From the NCBI GenBank assembly GCA_023974075.1, contig CM043787.1, positions 40,304,168 through 40,368,167 on the forward strand: DNA of 64,000 bases, written 5' to 3'. This DNA comes from Chaenocephalus aceratus. Lineage: Eukaryota > Chordata > Actinopteri > Perciformes > Channichthyidae. The notes beneath the pieces were generated by a model, which saw only the letters and a program-made list of their open reading frames with translations, did not search any database and was not told the DNA's origin. Position 1 is the first letter of the stretch. Every line of letters begins with the position of its first letter. A program made the translations under genes and the position numbers. This document shows positions 10,036-21,678 of the stretch, in pieces.

Positions 10036-10072
10036 GAGGAGACATGAAGAGGATTGGCCTCTGGTTTATGCT
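10036..10072 (+). CDS. Predicted coding exon of an unrecognised gene (exon A)
   Basis: This 37-nt segment has an excellent acceptor (a long pyrimidine tract of CTTTTCCTCTGTCCCTCTG type, ending TGTCACAG) and a GTAAGC donor. With one leading base completing a codon it reads R-R-H-E-E-D-W-P-L-V-Y-A and ends on a codon boundary, which is the phase needed by the next predicted exon at 10208. The joined frame continues with no stop into that exon. The preceding exon, ending in phase 2, must lie upstream, so the intron probably contains the 2.1-9.7 kb transposon nest. I do not recognise the protein. Confidence 0.5.
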
Positions 10073-10134
10073 GTAAGCCATCACTACCTGTGGGAGAGGG
10101 ATCAGAGAAAGAAAGATACAGTGATCATTATCTG

Positions 10135-10135
<1 letters not shown>

Positions 10136-10184
<49 letters not shown>
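10136..10184. repeat. (TG)n microsatellite
   Basis: About 24 units inside the short intron between predicted exons A and B; it may act as part of the acceptor-side tract. Confidence 0.97.
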
Positions 10185-10185
<1 letters not shown>

Positions 10186-10207
10186 TGTGCGGTTGTGATT
10201 ATTCCAG

Positions 10208-10356
10208 GGTCTGTTCAGAGAGCCAGGGGAAGTGTGGGAGCAGCGTGTGCGTTGTCCTGACCTGACGTTACGTCTGCAGACTTCTTACACACACCTGGAG
10301 GAGGCCCAGAGTCAGCTTCGACAACACAAGTCCATGACACTCCCCTCTGGCACAAT
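10208..10356 (+). CDS. Predicted coding exon of the same gene (exon B)
   Basis: The 149-nt segment follows a GATTATTCCAG acceptor and is followed by GTGAGA. Only one frame is open, and it is the one in phase with exon A. It encodes a hydrophilic, heptad-like stretch (L-R-L-Q-T-S-Y-T-H-L-E-E-A-Q-S-Q-L) that could form a coiled coil. Its codons look like real coding sequence, while the other two frames hit stops. It ends two bases into a codon. No family could be named; a coiled-coil scaffold or cytoskeletal protein is possible, but this is inference only. Confidence 0.55.
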
Positions 10357-10737
10357 GTGAGAACTCTACACACACGCATAATACATGCTTAAACACACCC
10401 AGAATTAGACTACAAAAGCATTTTATACAATCGCACACATATAAACATGAACAGGAGTTTTTTGTCAAAAAAAGGTTTTACTTCACGACGTACATGCTTT
10501 TTTAAACATACACAAGTAGACACTTAATATGAAAACCAATGGGTTAATGCCAGGAGATTATTCTAAATCTGCACAGACTGGGTTTATTTGAAACAGCCTG
10601 TCACTTCTTTATTTCATGGCTTGCATACATTTTATGTAGGAATCGTGTCAGTGTTCTACATAAGACTAACCTAAGCTGAACTGCAACCTTTATAACAAAT
10701 AATGTTTTTATTCTTTTTGTCCTTCTTGGCAATCCAG

Positions 10738-10846
10738 AGAAACAGGAAGTAGAATCCGCCATCTAAGCCACAACAGCAAATCCTTTACTCAGCCAGCCTG
10801 CGGCAACAGCGTCAGTTTGTAGATTACACTCTGACTCCAAGAGGAG
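10738..10846 (+). CDS. Predicted coding exon with a one-base frame break (exon C)
   Basis: The acceptor is TTTTTGTCCTTCTTGGCAATCCAG and the donor is GTAGGT. In phase with exon B the first part reads E-T-G-S-R-I-R-H-L-S-H but meets TAG at 10830-10832. From about 10783 a second frame looks strongly coding (I-L-Y-S-A-S-L-R-Q-Q-R-Q-F-V-D-Y-T-L-T-P-R) and ends in the phase that fits the next predicted exon. The two halves fit if one base is missing near 10771-10785. This may be an assembly error, a polymorphism or the start of decay. The exon is 109 nt as given. Confidence 0.45.
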
Positions 10847-10955
10847 GTAGGTTGAACACTACAAACACAAACCTTCATTTAGTTATTGGGTATACCTACG
10901 AAGTGCCTGAATTAGGTTAACCCTAACACATCTGACTAGGCATCATTCTATTCAG

Positions 10956-11170
10956 AAAAGGTGAATGTGGTGAAGGGTTCCTTTTCTGCCGGGCCTCAAA
11001 ACAACACTCACACACAGAAACCATCAAGATGGAGAACACTTACAGCAACGCGTGTTACACAGGACAATAAAGATTTGGTACATTTGCATATTACTCATTT
11101 ATTTAAGACTGCTGTCAAATATGCTGTCAAACAACGTTTTTCACCACACATATTACGACTAAATTGCTAA
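10956..11170 (+). CDS. Possible terminal coding exon (exon D)
   Basis: After an acceptor CATTCTATTCAG the frame set by the second half of exon C stays open for about 71 codons to TAA at 11168-11170. The encoded tail is basic and has no recognised motif. The acceptor is short in pyrimidines and the opening could be chance, so this is the weakest of the four exons. The nearest AATAAA beyond the stop is at 11638-11643. If exon D is wrong, the gene could continue across the gene-poor DNA further on. Confidence 0.35.
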
Positions 11171-11910
11171 GAAGATAGATAACGTATCTTTCTGACAATC
11201 AGTGCTGTTGTGTTTCACTCAATTTAAAGAAGTTGTTTCCAAATTCAACATGAGCCTTAACTCTTCAACCAAGAGTCAAAAGTCTTTGAGATAGAAAAAG
11301 CATTTATGGTGGTTGAGAAACATCGTTCTGCTGTAGGTTTATAGTTATCCTATAATCATTTGATAGGTCATACAGCTGCAACAGCGGAGAAACCTGTGTT
11401 TACCATTTTGCATCAATGTCAGATCCTTGTTAAACCCAGGTCTAGCGCTGGGACATGAAGCCCAGTCAGAACACACTTGCTGACGGATGGCAGTCAGAGG
11501 TTTATCCCCGGGTTTCCTGGGTTTTGGTCTGAAAGGTATAATTCTCCTCCAAAAGAAAAAGAGAAAAAACAGAGACGCTGTGCAGCCTAACCCTTTCAAC
11601 TTGAGTTGCACAAATTTGTCAAAAGTGACAGCAATTTAATAAATCGGCGCTCTCCATCACACGCATATGCACACCCACCCACACACATACACACAATTCC
11701 CAGTTATGCCCTCCAATGCCCTCTTTCAATGTATACGTAAATGAGGTGTATGCATGGGTGTGTGAGTGTGTGTGTGTTGGAGAGAGAGTGTGTGTGCGTG
11801 GGCCCTGCGGTCTGGTCCAGGCATTAGGTAATTGACTGTGTCTTTGCTCAAGGCCTTTCATGGATCACTGTCCTTTATTAGCTCACTTCCCAGCACACAC
11901 ACAAACACAT

Positions 11911-11918
<8 letters not shown>
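11171..11918. other. Possible 3' UTR, then unique sequence
   Basis: No gene seen. AATAAA at 11638-11643 could end the transcript of the exons above. 11650-11800 is rich in short CA and GT runs. Confidence 0.4.

Positions 11919-11965
<47 letters not shown>
11919..11965. repeat. (AC)n microsatellite
   Basis: About 23 units, preceded by ATGCGCGC. Confidence 0.97.
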
Positions 11966-11967
<2 letters not shown>

Positions 11968-12044
11968 GTTCCCAGCAGCTCCACCCCAACCTCTTACCCC
12001 CCACCACCAGCACCCAGACCCAATTGCCCGGAAACGAGGAGTGA

Positions 12045-12048
<4 letters not shown>

Positions 12049-12080
<32 letters not shown>
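12049..12080. repeat. (AG)n microsatellite
   Basis: About 16 AG units in a purine-rich stretch that continues to about 12090. Confidence 0.95.
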
Positions 12081-12084
<4 letters not shown>

Positions 12085-12413
12085 AGAGAGCAGCGACAGG
12101 GGAATGAACTAACACGGCCCCAGGAAGTGGAGATAAATAAGTATGTGGAGTGAGTGGGCGGGTGAGTGGGGTCTCCTGCTGCTGACAGCAGGGGCCGGGG
12201 AGTAAGAATGGTTTTGCTTGGTGCAGGTGTATGCTATATTTGTAAAAATACAATATTGATGGAAAGCATGTAGGGTCTTTGTGTTTGAGCATGTGTTGTA
12301 ATGAAGGTTTCGCTGAGGCCATTACAATTAAAACCATTGGTGATCATTTAGCTCACCATTTAAATAAGAGACCCTACACGCAGAGAGTTGCTATAGCTGA
12401 AGCGCATTGAAGG

Positions 12414-12630
12414 CCGCAAGTTCAAGGTTCAAGGTTTTTATTTTGTCATACGAACATAGCTACAGTGTAGTTATGACGATACAAATCTTAGGTCACAGGC
12501 TCCTCCAACAGTGCAACACAATACAACAGGTAAACAGGAAAATATAGTGCAAGTAAATAGTAAATAGTAAATAAAAAAAGAAAAATAGTTTAAAAAGTGA
12601 AATAAGAGTCTATATGCAAGTTATCAGAAT
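12414..12630 (-). mobile_element. LINE-like 3' tail fragment
   Basis: The run AGTTCAAGGTTCAAGGTTTTTATT..TGTCATA, followed by CTCCTCCAACAGTGCAACACA and A-rich AGTAAATAGTAAATA repeats, resembles a common fish LINE 3' end in reverse orientation. The family is not certain. Confidence 0.5.
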
Positions 12631-12639
12631 ATGATATAT

Positions 12640-12918
12640 TAAATGGACTGTACTTATATAGCGCTTTATCCAGTCTTTATGACCCCTCAAAGCACTTTAC
12701 ATACTACATGTCATTCACCCATTCACACAGAGCAGTACCACTTTCTCTAGGACCTAACATTCACACACATTCACACACCGTTGGCCATGCCATCTGGAGC
12801 AACTCAGGATTAAGTATCTTGCCCAAGGATACATCGACATGTTGGCTGCACGGGCTGGGATCGAACCCACAACCTTCTGGTTGAAAGACAACCGCACTCC
12901 CTCGCAGCCACAGTCGCC
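12640..12918 (-). mobile_element. tRNA-derived SINE with L2-like tail (V-SINE-like)
   Basis: Read on the minus strand, the head near 12918 begins GGCGACTGTGGCTGCGAGGG and carries a Pol III B-box-like GGGTTCGATCCC at 12857-12868. It is followed by CCTTGGGCAAGATACTTAA and ends AAAGCGCTATATAAGTACAG, the L2-type tail shared by several fish SINEs. The tRNA-like head, central domain and LINE tail in this order fit a SINE mobilised by an L2 partner. Confidence 0.7.
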
Positions 12919-13114
12919 CATATTAGATCAATAGATACATAATTTCTAAATAGCAGCCAGATGAATGTTATGGATGTTGTTTCAACAGTTTCAGGTGTTT
13001 AACAGATGTCAAAGTCAGCTCTAATTTATCCTAACTTCAACAAACCAAACAAAAATAAATACGTTTTAAGGTTTGTGAATGTCATTGCTAGATAGTATTT
13101 TTATATATATATAT

Positions 13115-14089
13115 TAGGGCTGTCAAACGATTACAATTTTTAATCAGATTAATCACAGCTTAAAAATGAATTAATCATGATTAATCACCATTCGAACTAT
13201 GTCCAAAATATGCCATTTATTTATCTATGTTTATTATAACATTTGTCTGCATGTCAAAATGAAAGACAACCCACACACCTATCAATCATCAAACCGTGGG
13301 GTCTTAATTCATTACGTGTTGATTTCTATCAACGGGGGAGTACTTCAGGAAAGTCGACAGAGGGGGGGGGGGCGGCGGCGGCTACTGGAGTACTTCGTGA
13401 CCACAGAGTGTGAACGTTGTGATCAGCTCCAGCGAAGGGGGGAGTCTCCCTCCGCAGCCGGTTGGCGTAGTTTTGGCACAGTTCCGTTGTACAGACCGAC
13501 GTTAACAGCAGCCCTGTCTGTGCACACGGAGACCGACTCTGTCGTCCGGTGATCTAACCGCCTTCTGGAAAAGCTTCACAAGTACGTCGGTACGCAAATG
13601 CGCTTTGTGACACAGGTGACGGTACGCATTTCAGATTACGCACATAACCTGCGTACCAGTTATGTGCACCCCTGTACCAGAGCCATATTATTACTATTAT
13701 ATGGCTCTGCCCTGTACTACAGCAAAAGTATTCTGCGTCGGGACTTCCTGCAACAACACCACGCCGTTATCAAAGATGTTCTATTGAGAAGACGATCACT
13801 ACATGACAAAAGTTTTCAAAACCGTGGCGACTGAAATCAATCTTACTAACTGCTGTCTGTGCAATTTACTCCGCGCGAGTTGGCAGACTTTATTTTGCTT
13901 ACTTTAACATCATTTTTCATGGTGGGGCTAAGCCATTTCTTGGTATGGGTGTAGCCTGCCCCAGCGCTGCCACTGGTGGCACGTATGGGGCGGGCCATTC
14001 TGCACATGCGTTAAATGCGTTAAATATTTTAACGCAATTAATTCAAAAAATTAATTACCGCCGTTAACGCGATAATTTTGACAGCACTA
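13115..14089. mobile_element. Non-autonomous hAT-like DNA transposon (975 bp)
   Basis: It begins TAGGGCTGTCAAACGATTA and ends, in reverse complement, TAGTGCTGTCAAAATTATC, so the termini are imperfect inverted repeats. The subterminal regions are rich in TTAATCA/TTAACGC motifs. It sits in a (TA)n run, so an 8-bp ATATATAT target duplication is compatible but not provable. These ends match a hAT-type family common in fish, from memory. No transposase frame is present; a 117-codon frame at 13199-13552 shows no domain. Confidence 0.75.
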
Positions 14090-14103
14090 ATATATATATA
14101 TAT

Positions 14104-14954
14104 ATGCAGACTGCAAGGAATCTGGGTGTGATCCTAGATAACAAACTGTCCTTCACTGCAAACATAGCTGCCACAACCCGTTGCTGCAGATACACGCATT
14201 ACAACATCAGGAAGATGCGTCCCCAGCTGACCCAGAAAACAACGCAGGTTCTGGTCCAGGCTTTCGTCATCTCACGCCTAGACTCCTGCAACTCCCTCCT
14301 GGCTGGTCTACCTGCATGTACCGTCTGACCTCCGCAGCTCATCCAGAATGCAGCGGCTTGTCTGGTATTCAACCTTCCTACATTTTCCCACACCACACCG
14401 TTCCTCCGCTCCCTTCACTGGCTTCCGGTAACTGCTAGAATCCACTTCAAGACAATGGTACTTGCGTACCATGCTGCGAATGGATCTGGCCCTTCCTACA
14501 TCCAGGACATGGTTAAACTGTACCATGTCCTGTACATCACGTGCACTCCGCTCTGCATCAGCCAAACGACTCGCTGCACCCGCACTGCGAGGGGGACCCA
14601 AGTTCCCATCAGCAAAAACACGTGGGTTTGCTATCCTGGCTCCAAAATGGTGGAATGAGCTCCCCATTGACATCAGGACAGCAGAAAGCTTACACACCTT
14701 CCGGCGCAGACTGAAAACTCATCTCTTTCGACTCCACTTCGAGTGATAGAATGACTAACAAAGAACTGCTAACAGAGCACTTATATACTAATAAAGGACT
14801 GGCTTATCTAAAGCCAGTTGAGTAACACTTGAAATGTTTGGCTCCATGAAACCTGATGTACTTATATGATTCTGTTTTCTTCAAGGTTGTGTCTTCCTGG
14901 TCGAATGTACTTATTGTAAGTCGCTTTGGATAAAAGCGTCAGCTAAATGCAATG

Positions 14955-14956
<2 letters not shown>
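14104..14956 (+). pseudogene. 5'-truncated L2-clade LINE with broken reverse-transcriptase C-terminus
   Basis: Translated pieces match the end of an L2 ORF2: R-N-L-G-V-I-L-D at the start, S-R-L-D-S-C-N-S-L-L-A-G-L-P near 14270-14315, L-H-W-L-P-V near 14417, and W-W-N-E-L-P-I-D-I-R to R-R-R-L-K-T-H-L-F near 14648-14730, ending at a stop at 14744-14746. They lie in different frames, so at least two frameshifts break the ORF. The 3' UTR ends with TCGCTTTGGATAAAAGCG, the characteristic L2 tail hairpin. The copy is dead. Confidence 0.88.

Positions 14957-14986
<30 letters not shown>
14957..14986. repeat. (AT)n microsatellite at the LINE 3' end
   Basis: About 15 AT units directly after the L2 tail; likely grown from its short terminal repeat. 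Confidence 0.9.
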
Positions 14987-14990
<4 letters not shown>

Positions 14991-17900
14991 TGATAGAAAT
15001 GTCTCTACCGTTTGGTAATTTGACATTGGTTTATATCATCACGTCATCACTCCATACTCATGGTATACACATGCTTCTATCTAATGCAAGATAAAAAACA
15101 TTGATTGGACAGGCTTCTCCAAACATTTCTCTGCATCATCACAGTGGTCAAAGAGTGCACCAACATATCAGTTAAATTCTGTGTTTTAGGGAACACAAAC
15201 CTATAGCTAATGCCTATCATTTAACTGTCTCTATGATGGATGCTGCAGAATGACAGCTTTCTACTTGCCATTTGCTTGAACCATATCTTGCAAATACACA
15301 TTTGCACATGCACATATCAAAACACACATGCATGGAGTCACCCACATACACACATAGATACACACACATACATGCCAGAGACACACATGCATACATGCTG
15401 GCTAAACTTGACCTCCACTTCCTCAGTGATAACGCTGCTGTGCAGGATGTTGAAGATGAGGAAGATAGCGGTGGCTGCTCTCAGCCCCGTCGTGTCACTG
15501 CTGTCACTCAGAGCTCATCAGACCTCAGACTCCCCCCTTACATCTCTCGGTCTGACGCTTCATCTTTCTGTATCTCTCTCTACCTCTATTTAGTCTCTCT
15601 TTCTTCTCCCTCTCTGTGGTAATTAGTGCATTAGTCCTATCGCTGGCATCACCCCCAGCTACAGCAGCAGCCAGCAGAGCTTCTTGTCACAGCTCAGAGG
15701 GCCAATGGAGTGGACAGCTCAGCCCTGGTACTCATCATCTTCGTCCCCTGCCCAGCCGGCCTCCCCCCAGCCACATTATCTAGCTATGTTGTCCAGCCAT
15801 GCTCCTAATTATTTTGAAACCCTAGCCACAGCCCTCTCACCCAGCCCTCTGCCACATTACCTAGCCCTGCTTGTAATCATCACCCTAAGCCGTGCTTCAG
15901 CCATCTACACAGCCTGAAGCCTCATCATTAACATAGCCCAGTTTTTTCCCCTAGTTCCAGACTATGGCTTTCTGGCTTGACCATCACAGCTCTGGGCAGT
16001 ATGCACTCAGCATCCCAAATTCAAAGCTCGCCCTAGAAATAGCCCATGACTCCTGGACTTTTATTGACCTCAGCCATCTGTAGTCAAACATCTATCAATT
16101 CAAATGTGTCCCAGCATGTCAGGGCACACCCATCCAGACAAAATCACATAGATGCCAATCCCTAGCTCTCCAAGAACTATATGGCCCCGGCTTAGGAGTT
16201 CATAGGGGGGCTTGGCAATGGTTGACTTTCTTCAGCTCTTACAGCATGTGCCCATGCCTTTACCTTCCAGGTTCCTATAGATTAGATTGACAGCTCCATC
16301 CCTAATCTCTTATAAAACCATTTCAAAGCATCCTAATCTGAAATCAGCCTGATATGTAAGGCTCTCCTTCATAATACCTCCTACTCTTTTAGCTTTGCCT
16401 ATATTTGTTGAACCAAAAAAGTGATGCTGGTTAAACTTTCATTTGTATTCTAGCTACAGCACATGGGTTACCGTGCTGCATCTTACCCTCCTGCTCATTT
16501 TGGGTGTGATTACTTTGGGAATTGTTTATTGTAAAAGGTTTGTTTTTTTGTGAGTTAGTGACTTAATATCTGTTTAATACAGCCAGCAATGTACTGTTCA
16601 TTGTTAGATCAAATACTCAAAGGTTCTTTAGCTTGTGCACAAGCTGAATGCAACAGCAATGATTCATCTCAAATGCAGATATGGGAAAGCCCTCTCTCCC
16701 CATGCTAATTGTGTGGTTGTGTTATTAGCCATGTCACCAGCGGTACTGCCTGTAACCATAGAGGATAGCTAATTAGGAGGCTACGTGATAATCAAGTACA
16801 CTACATTGAGTGGTCACGTCTGTGTCTGTCTGCGCTCCAAGCCTTTCTTTCCCCTCGCATTAGACTGACACCCGTCACAACTTTCAAAAGCTAGTGTCTG
16901 ATCAGAACCAACACACACTGATACACACCAGAACACACGATCGCACAGGCATCCCTTCTTTCCTTCAACATAGACAATGACATGCACACACATGAATGCA
17001 TGCATATACACAGACCATTTGTCAATTTCCTACACGGATACTAATGTTGCAGCACCGCTGTCCTTGTTACCTCCTCTCGCCACAACACACACCATTCTCC
17101 AATATACCCTGGTGTGGCTTTATTGTTATCATTATCGTATTGTGGGGGCAAAGCTTCAGTCGATGGGGACAGGAAAAGTGTGTCGACACACATGCACACA
17201 CCTACTGGCTCACTTAATGACCTCAGCTATAATATATCACCATGATGCATACAACTGATCATTTTAATGGGAACCGTATTCATTAGCAATTAATACCCTA
17301 AACTGAAATAGGCCACAAGTAGAGACAATGGAATTAGGTGGGTCAGGGTTAGCAAATGTGTGAACTCATATGTGTCTGTGTATGTATTTCCTACGGTATC
17401 ACGTCCATCCATCTCTCCGGCTCTGCTGCATTAGTATACGGGTTACTGCGGTGAGAAAGAAAGAACGCTAATTCTCCATAACCGTTTTACGGCGTGTGTA
17501 AAACTCTGCAGCCCCTTCATTTGCACAGCCGTAAAACATTCTCTCTGCCACACTCCTTCCTACTCAGGACCTCAGATTTATCAATTAACCCAACACCTTG
17601 CTTCCATTACGGTGGCATTTTGCACTGCGAGGCCTGCATACAGAGTAACAATGCGTTATGAGATGAAATGGACACTCTCAATTAAATGATTAGCGATCAT
17701 GTTTTGGTGTGAATTAAGAGAAAGCATGACACCAGACTTTAATATTTATGTCCAAAGCTGTTGGACCTGACTTGACCAGATTCACTCAGGTCACTTAAGG
17801 CCAATTTTCTAACTTAATCTAAGGAATTTATTACAAGCTGTTGAGGATTCAGTAGTACGTTTGGATTTGTTTCTTTAGGCCTCAATGCAACCTTCAGACC

Positions 17901-20469
17901 TGTAAATCAAAAGCCTTTTCTGCAAGTCTGAAACCAATCATCATGATGTGGAAAAATACAAACAAGACAAAAGCACAGATGAACCTTAGAACTTGTATTT
18001 CTCAAGTAACTAATTGGCATTCATCTTGTTGTTAACATTAATATAATACAGCTTAGTTCTAGTGTTAGTCAAGTAGGGTTAGGGTCTTTCCCTGAGACAT
18101 TTTTCAAACCCTGAATTATGTATGCATGACGTTAGTGAGACTCAAGTGATAGAATTCAGCAGACATGACACATCAAGATGAACCAGAATACAGAGTTAGC
18201 GAAAATAAAGTGATGTCCATCTATAGATAATAACTATAAAGCAAATTAGTATATAGTTATAAAATAAAATACATTTTTTCTAAAACATTATTTTGACGAG
18301 ATCAATATTTAATGAATGAAAAAAAAAAATGCTTTTTCCATCATGGTTATTCTGAGACAAGTGGATATTGCTTGTCTGTTTATTTCGATAGTTTCCTCTC
18401 CATGTATACATGGATGTAAGAGAAAGCAGGCAGACAAGCAGGATAAGGATGTCTGTGCTTTTAATGGAGCGCCTGTCCCTGTGCAGATATGCTCCACTGA
18501 ACCGTACTGTATGTAGTGTGGTATAATCACTGCCTTTCTCGATCTCCTGCCATCACTCTTTCTTTCACTCGCTGTCTTGTTTATTTTCACACTTGTTCTC
18601 TTTTCCCCCTGTCCTCTTCATCTGCAGTACCTAGCTGCAACTTTTGTCCTGCCCCCCCCAACATACACACACATAGATATACTTGAGGAACATGACAGGC
18701 TTCTCATGCAGTGGTGTGTTGGTGATAGAAGTCAACCCTGTCTGTGAAATGCAAATGGCTTGGGATGGAGCTATGGTGTAGACCGCACAGAGGACATGGC
18801 AGACAGGATACATACTTACATGTGTGTTTTGCATTCAACAAAGCCAAAGAATATATTTTCCAATAGCAGGTAGAAGATGTGTTTAAATTCTCTTACATTG
18901 CCTGTTTCCTTTACAATTGTACTTGTTCAGTTTCTCCTGAATATTTTCTTTGCTTTTGTGTTATGTCTGTCAGTGTCTATTCATGCGTCCGTCTGTCTGT
19001 CTGTCAACAACAACAACAACAAATACGTGTGTTTCTGTGACAAAAGCTGTACCTCTGGGCAAAATCACATGTTATTGCATGTGGGTTTTTCCAATGTTTC
19101 TGGTTGTGATTGGATTTGTTTGTTTTGTACACTTAAGCAGCCTGATGTTTATGTGAAGGCCACATCTTTACCTATGCTATTAGATGGTTGATAAATGTGC
19201 ATGCCTCTGTGTGTCTTATTGCAGCCTCATGTGCTCACTAGCCAGCACGGGGAGTGTGTGTGGGGGGCTGGGGCGGCATTGGGATCTGGAAAGGGAAGCA
19301 ATCACAAACACTTAAACCTGCAAATGGCCTTGATGTCCTGTGCTAAGCAGTCTGTGTTGACTGATGAGCCTGTTAACCCTGGCTGAAACAACTCCAGCAC
19401 AGGGGATTAGACAGCAATGCTGGTCCCGGCTGTTCCTGGCCCATTTTGCATGGGAATTGTGCATATTTAATCTAAGGTGTGCCGAGGTGCAGAGACAAGC
19501 CCCCCTCTTCTCCGTTTCTCATTATAGATTTGTAATAGCGCCCTGAAGCTCGGAGGCCTTAATTCACCAGCCTCAGTCTTAATCTTACCCCCAGCCTCAG
19601 CTCTCACCTTCCCCCATGGCCCACTCTCAACCCAAATCAGTCCTAGTCCTAGCTCTCGTCCCAAGATGTGTCTCTATTAGTACTATCCTACATTGTGCAT
19701 CAGCGTAAGCCCTGAAAGTCCTGGGCCAAAGCCTGCTCACCCTTCTAATCAGGCATTCACACCGAAAGCTGCCCAGTGCAAAACAGCAAAAAGGGGCTGC
19801 GCTGGTGAGGACACGGTATCAACGAAATATGATACACGAAGACCAGTTTAAGTACATCTATACATTGAAAGGCCTGTTGGAAAAGAAAACACGGGACAGA
19901 GTTTGATAATAATAGGATTGTACAACTGGGTAGTTATCACAGCAGGAGTCACTTTATACTTTGTCTTAATGATCATCATGTAGTGTTCACTTTATTGACA
20001 CTACATTAGACAACACTGCACCTTGATGGATGACGCTGTGTTGCAGCAACAGGTCTTAATGCTCAACCTCCTTCTGCCCAGTCCTCTGGCCGGACCGTCT
20101 TCATGAGTTTTGTAACAACCACTTGAGCAGGTTAAGTTGAATCTCACCTGCAAATTCATGGCTAAGCAAAAGTGAAATGAACCATGATAACAACAACGAT
20201 CAAGCTGAAGTGATCAAAACTGTTGACACTCCATAATGTCTTTTTTACAAATCATTGTTGCTGTATATTTCCTTGGATGGTACTGCAACGTCATCATGGG
20301 GGGTTTGGTAGGTAAAGCACAGCTCACTATTCATAACTAACTTAAAGTGTGTAAAGAAAACTGCAAATGGATGGAAACTACGTTCCTGGATGTTGGTGAT
20401 ATCATGTATGAGACTGCTTTCACAGTTATTACTTTTTGAGGTATTCATTTTTGTTACTGCAATATGCAC
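14987..20469. other. Gene-poor unique sequence
   Basis: No convincing gene. 15420-15545 has coding-like frames on both strands. 15640-15920 is a CCAGCC-rich low-complexity stretch. 17484-17537 has a 10-bp inverted repeat. 18990-19022 is a short CTGT/CAA repeat. Confidence 0.5.
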
Positions 20470-20843
20470 TTAAAGGTGGGGTAGGTAAGAATGGAGAAAC
20501 CAGCTCGAGTGCGCTAGAATTTGAAAATACACAACCGGAAAAAATCTGCCACTTCCTCACAGAGCCCCTCCTCCAACACACACGAACGCGCACATGACCA
20601 ATGAGGCACGAGATAAGTCTGTGCACAGATGGAAGGCTGACAGGCAGGTAGGCCATCCAGTTACTTTAGCCGGGCCGGCTAAAATGATTGGTCGTGCTTT
20701 TTACAGCGCCACGGCTTCCACAGATGAAATGTTTGTATATATTTATTGTTAAAGCATTTAATATATTCATTGCTGTCGGGATGTTAAGAGCATTCCATGG
20801 AATATAACAAAAGTGTTAAGTGAATTACCTACCCCACCTTTAA
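20470..20843. mobile_element. TTAA-flanked MITE, copy 1 (366 bp)
   Basis: The element 20474-20839 starts AGGTGGGGTAGGTAA and ends TTACCTACCCCACCT, a perfect 15-bp terminal inverted repeat, between TTAA at 20470-20473 and 20840-20843. It has no coding frame. A second copy lies at 27046-27436. The TTAA target fits piggyBac or Kolobok; the AGG-type end leans to Kolobok, which is inference. Confidence 0.9.
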
Positions 20844-21640
20844 GACACTTGTAAGCTGTAGCTGCTCATTCTTCAGTAGTCGTGTCCTCGTATGGACTTG
20901 CTGCTGCTTTTCGTTTAAACGTGTCTTGGTTTCTCTATATTGATCAGTTTAGATGTTTGCATCTGTTCCCTGGTTCATGCGAATAACTGTCAAAGACAAG
21001 AGCTCTCTGTAGCATCTATCCATCTAGGTCCTTTTATCACTCGATCTCTCTCCAGCCAACACTTCTCTGCAGGACATAACAATAAATGTGTCTTCTCGTT
21101 TACTTGTTCTTCGTATGCTTATCTATTCTTGTTTCCTTCTCTTCATATTCTTCCTCAGAAGATGTTCTCATGCATCAGATGACTCTCTTGTTAGGGGACA
21201 GTATGTGTTGAGTGCGTGTGTTTGTGCATAGTTTCAAGAGGGACCCCATGCTGTGTGTGTAATTTCTAGTTTTGACATGGTCCCAAACATCTTTGACCAC
21301 TGCAGAGCAGGGGAGAGATGTTTCGAGAGACGCAAAAGATTGAGAGAAAAGGAAACGAGCGGGGGAGAGAGAGAGGAGAAACAGGATGATAACAAATGCA
21401 GCTCGGATTTCACACACGCATATTTCATCAATCATGTGAATAAGTCGTGGTGATTATGCATGGCGGTGGCAGGCCGAGGGGGGGCTGATTACCATACACC
21501 ATAAAGGCTGCTTTCTTATCTCACACACACTGATTAGTTTCTGTCTGCAGATAGCCTCTCACTCTTCGCTCTTTTGCACATACACCCACATACACATATT
21601 TCTGTGGTGCGTCTATCTGTGGCATACACACAAATGCATG

Positions 21641-21678
<38 letters not shown>

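Noticed and set aside
12857..12868. B-box motif suggesting a tRNA gene
   Set aside because: The rest of the sequence does not fold as a tRNA and continues into an L2-like tail, so it is a SINE.
18631..18748. Good acceptor (CTTCATCTGCAG) followed by 39 open codons
   Set aside because: Opening length is within chance, it runs through a C8 run and CA repeats, and no donor or poly(A) signal fits.
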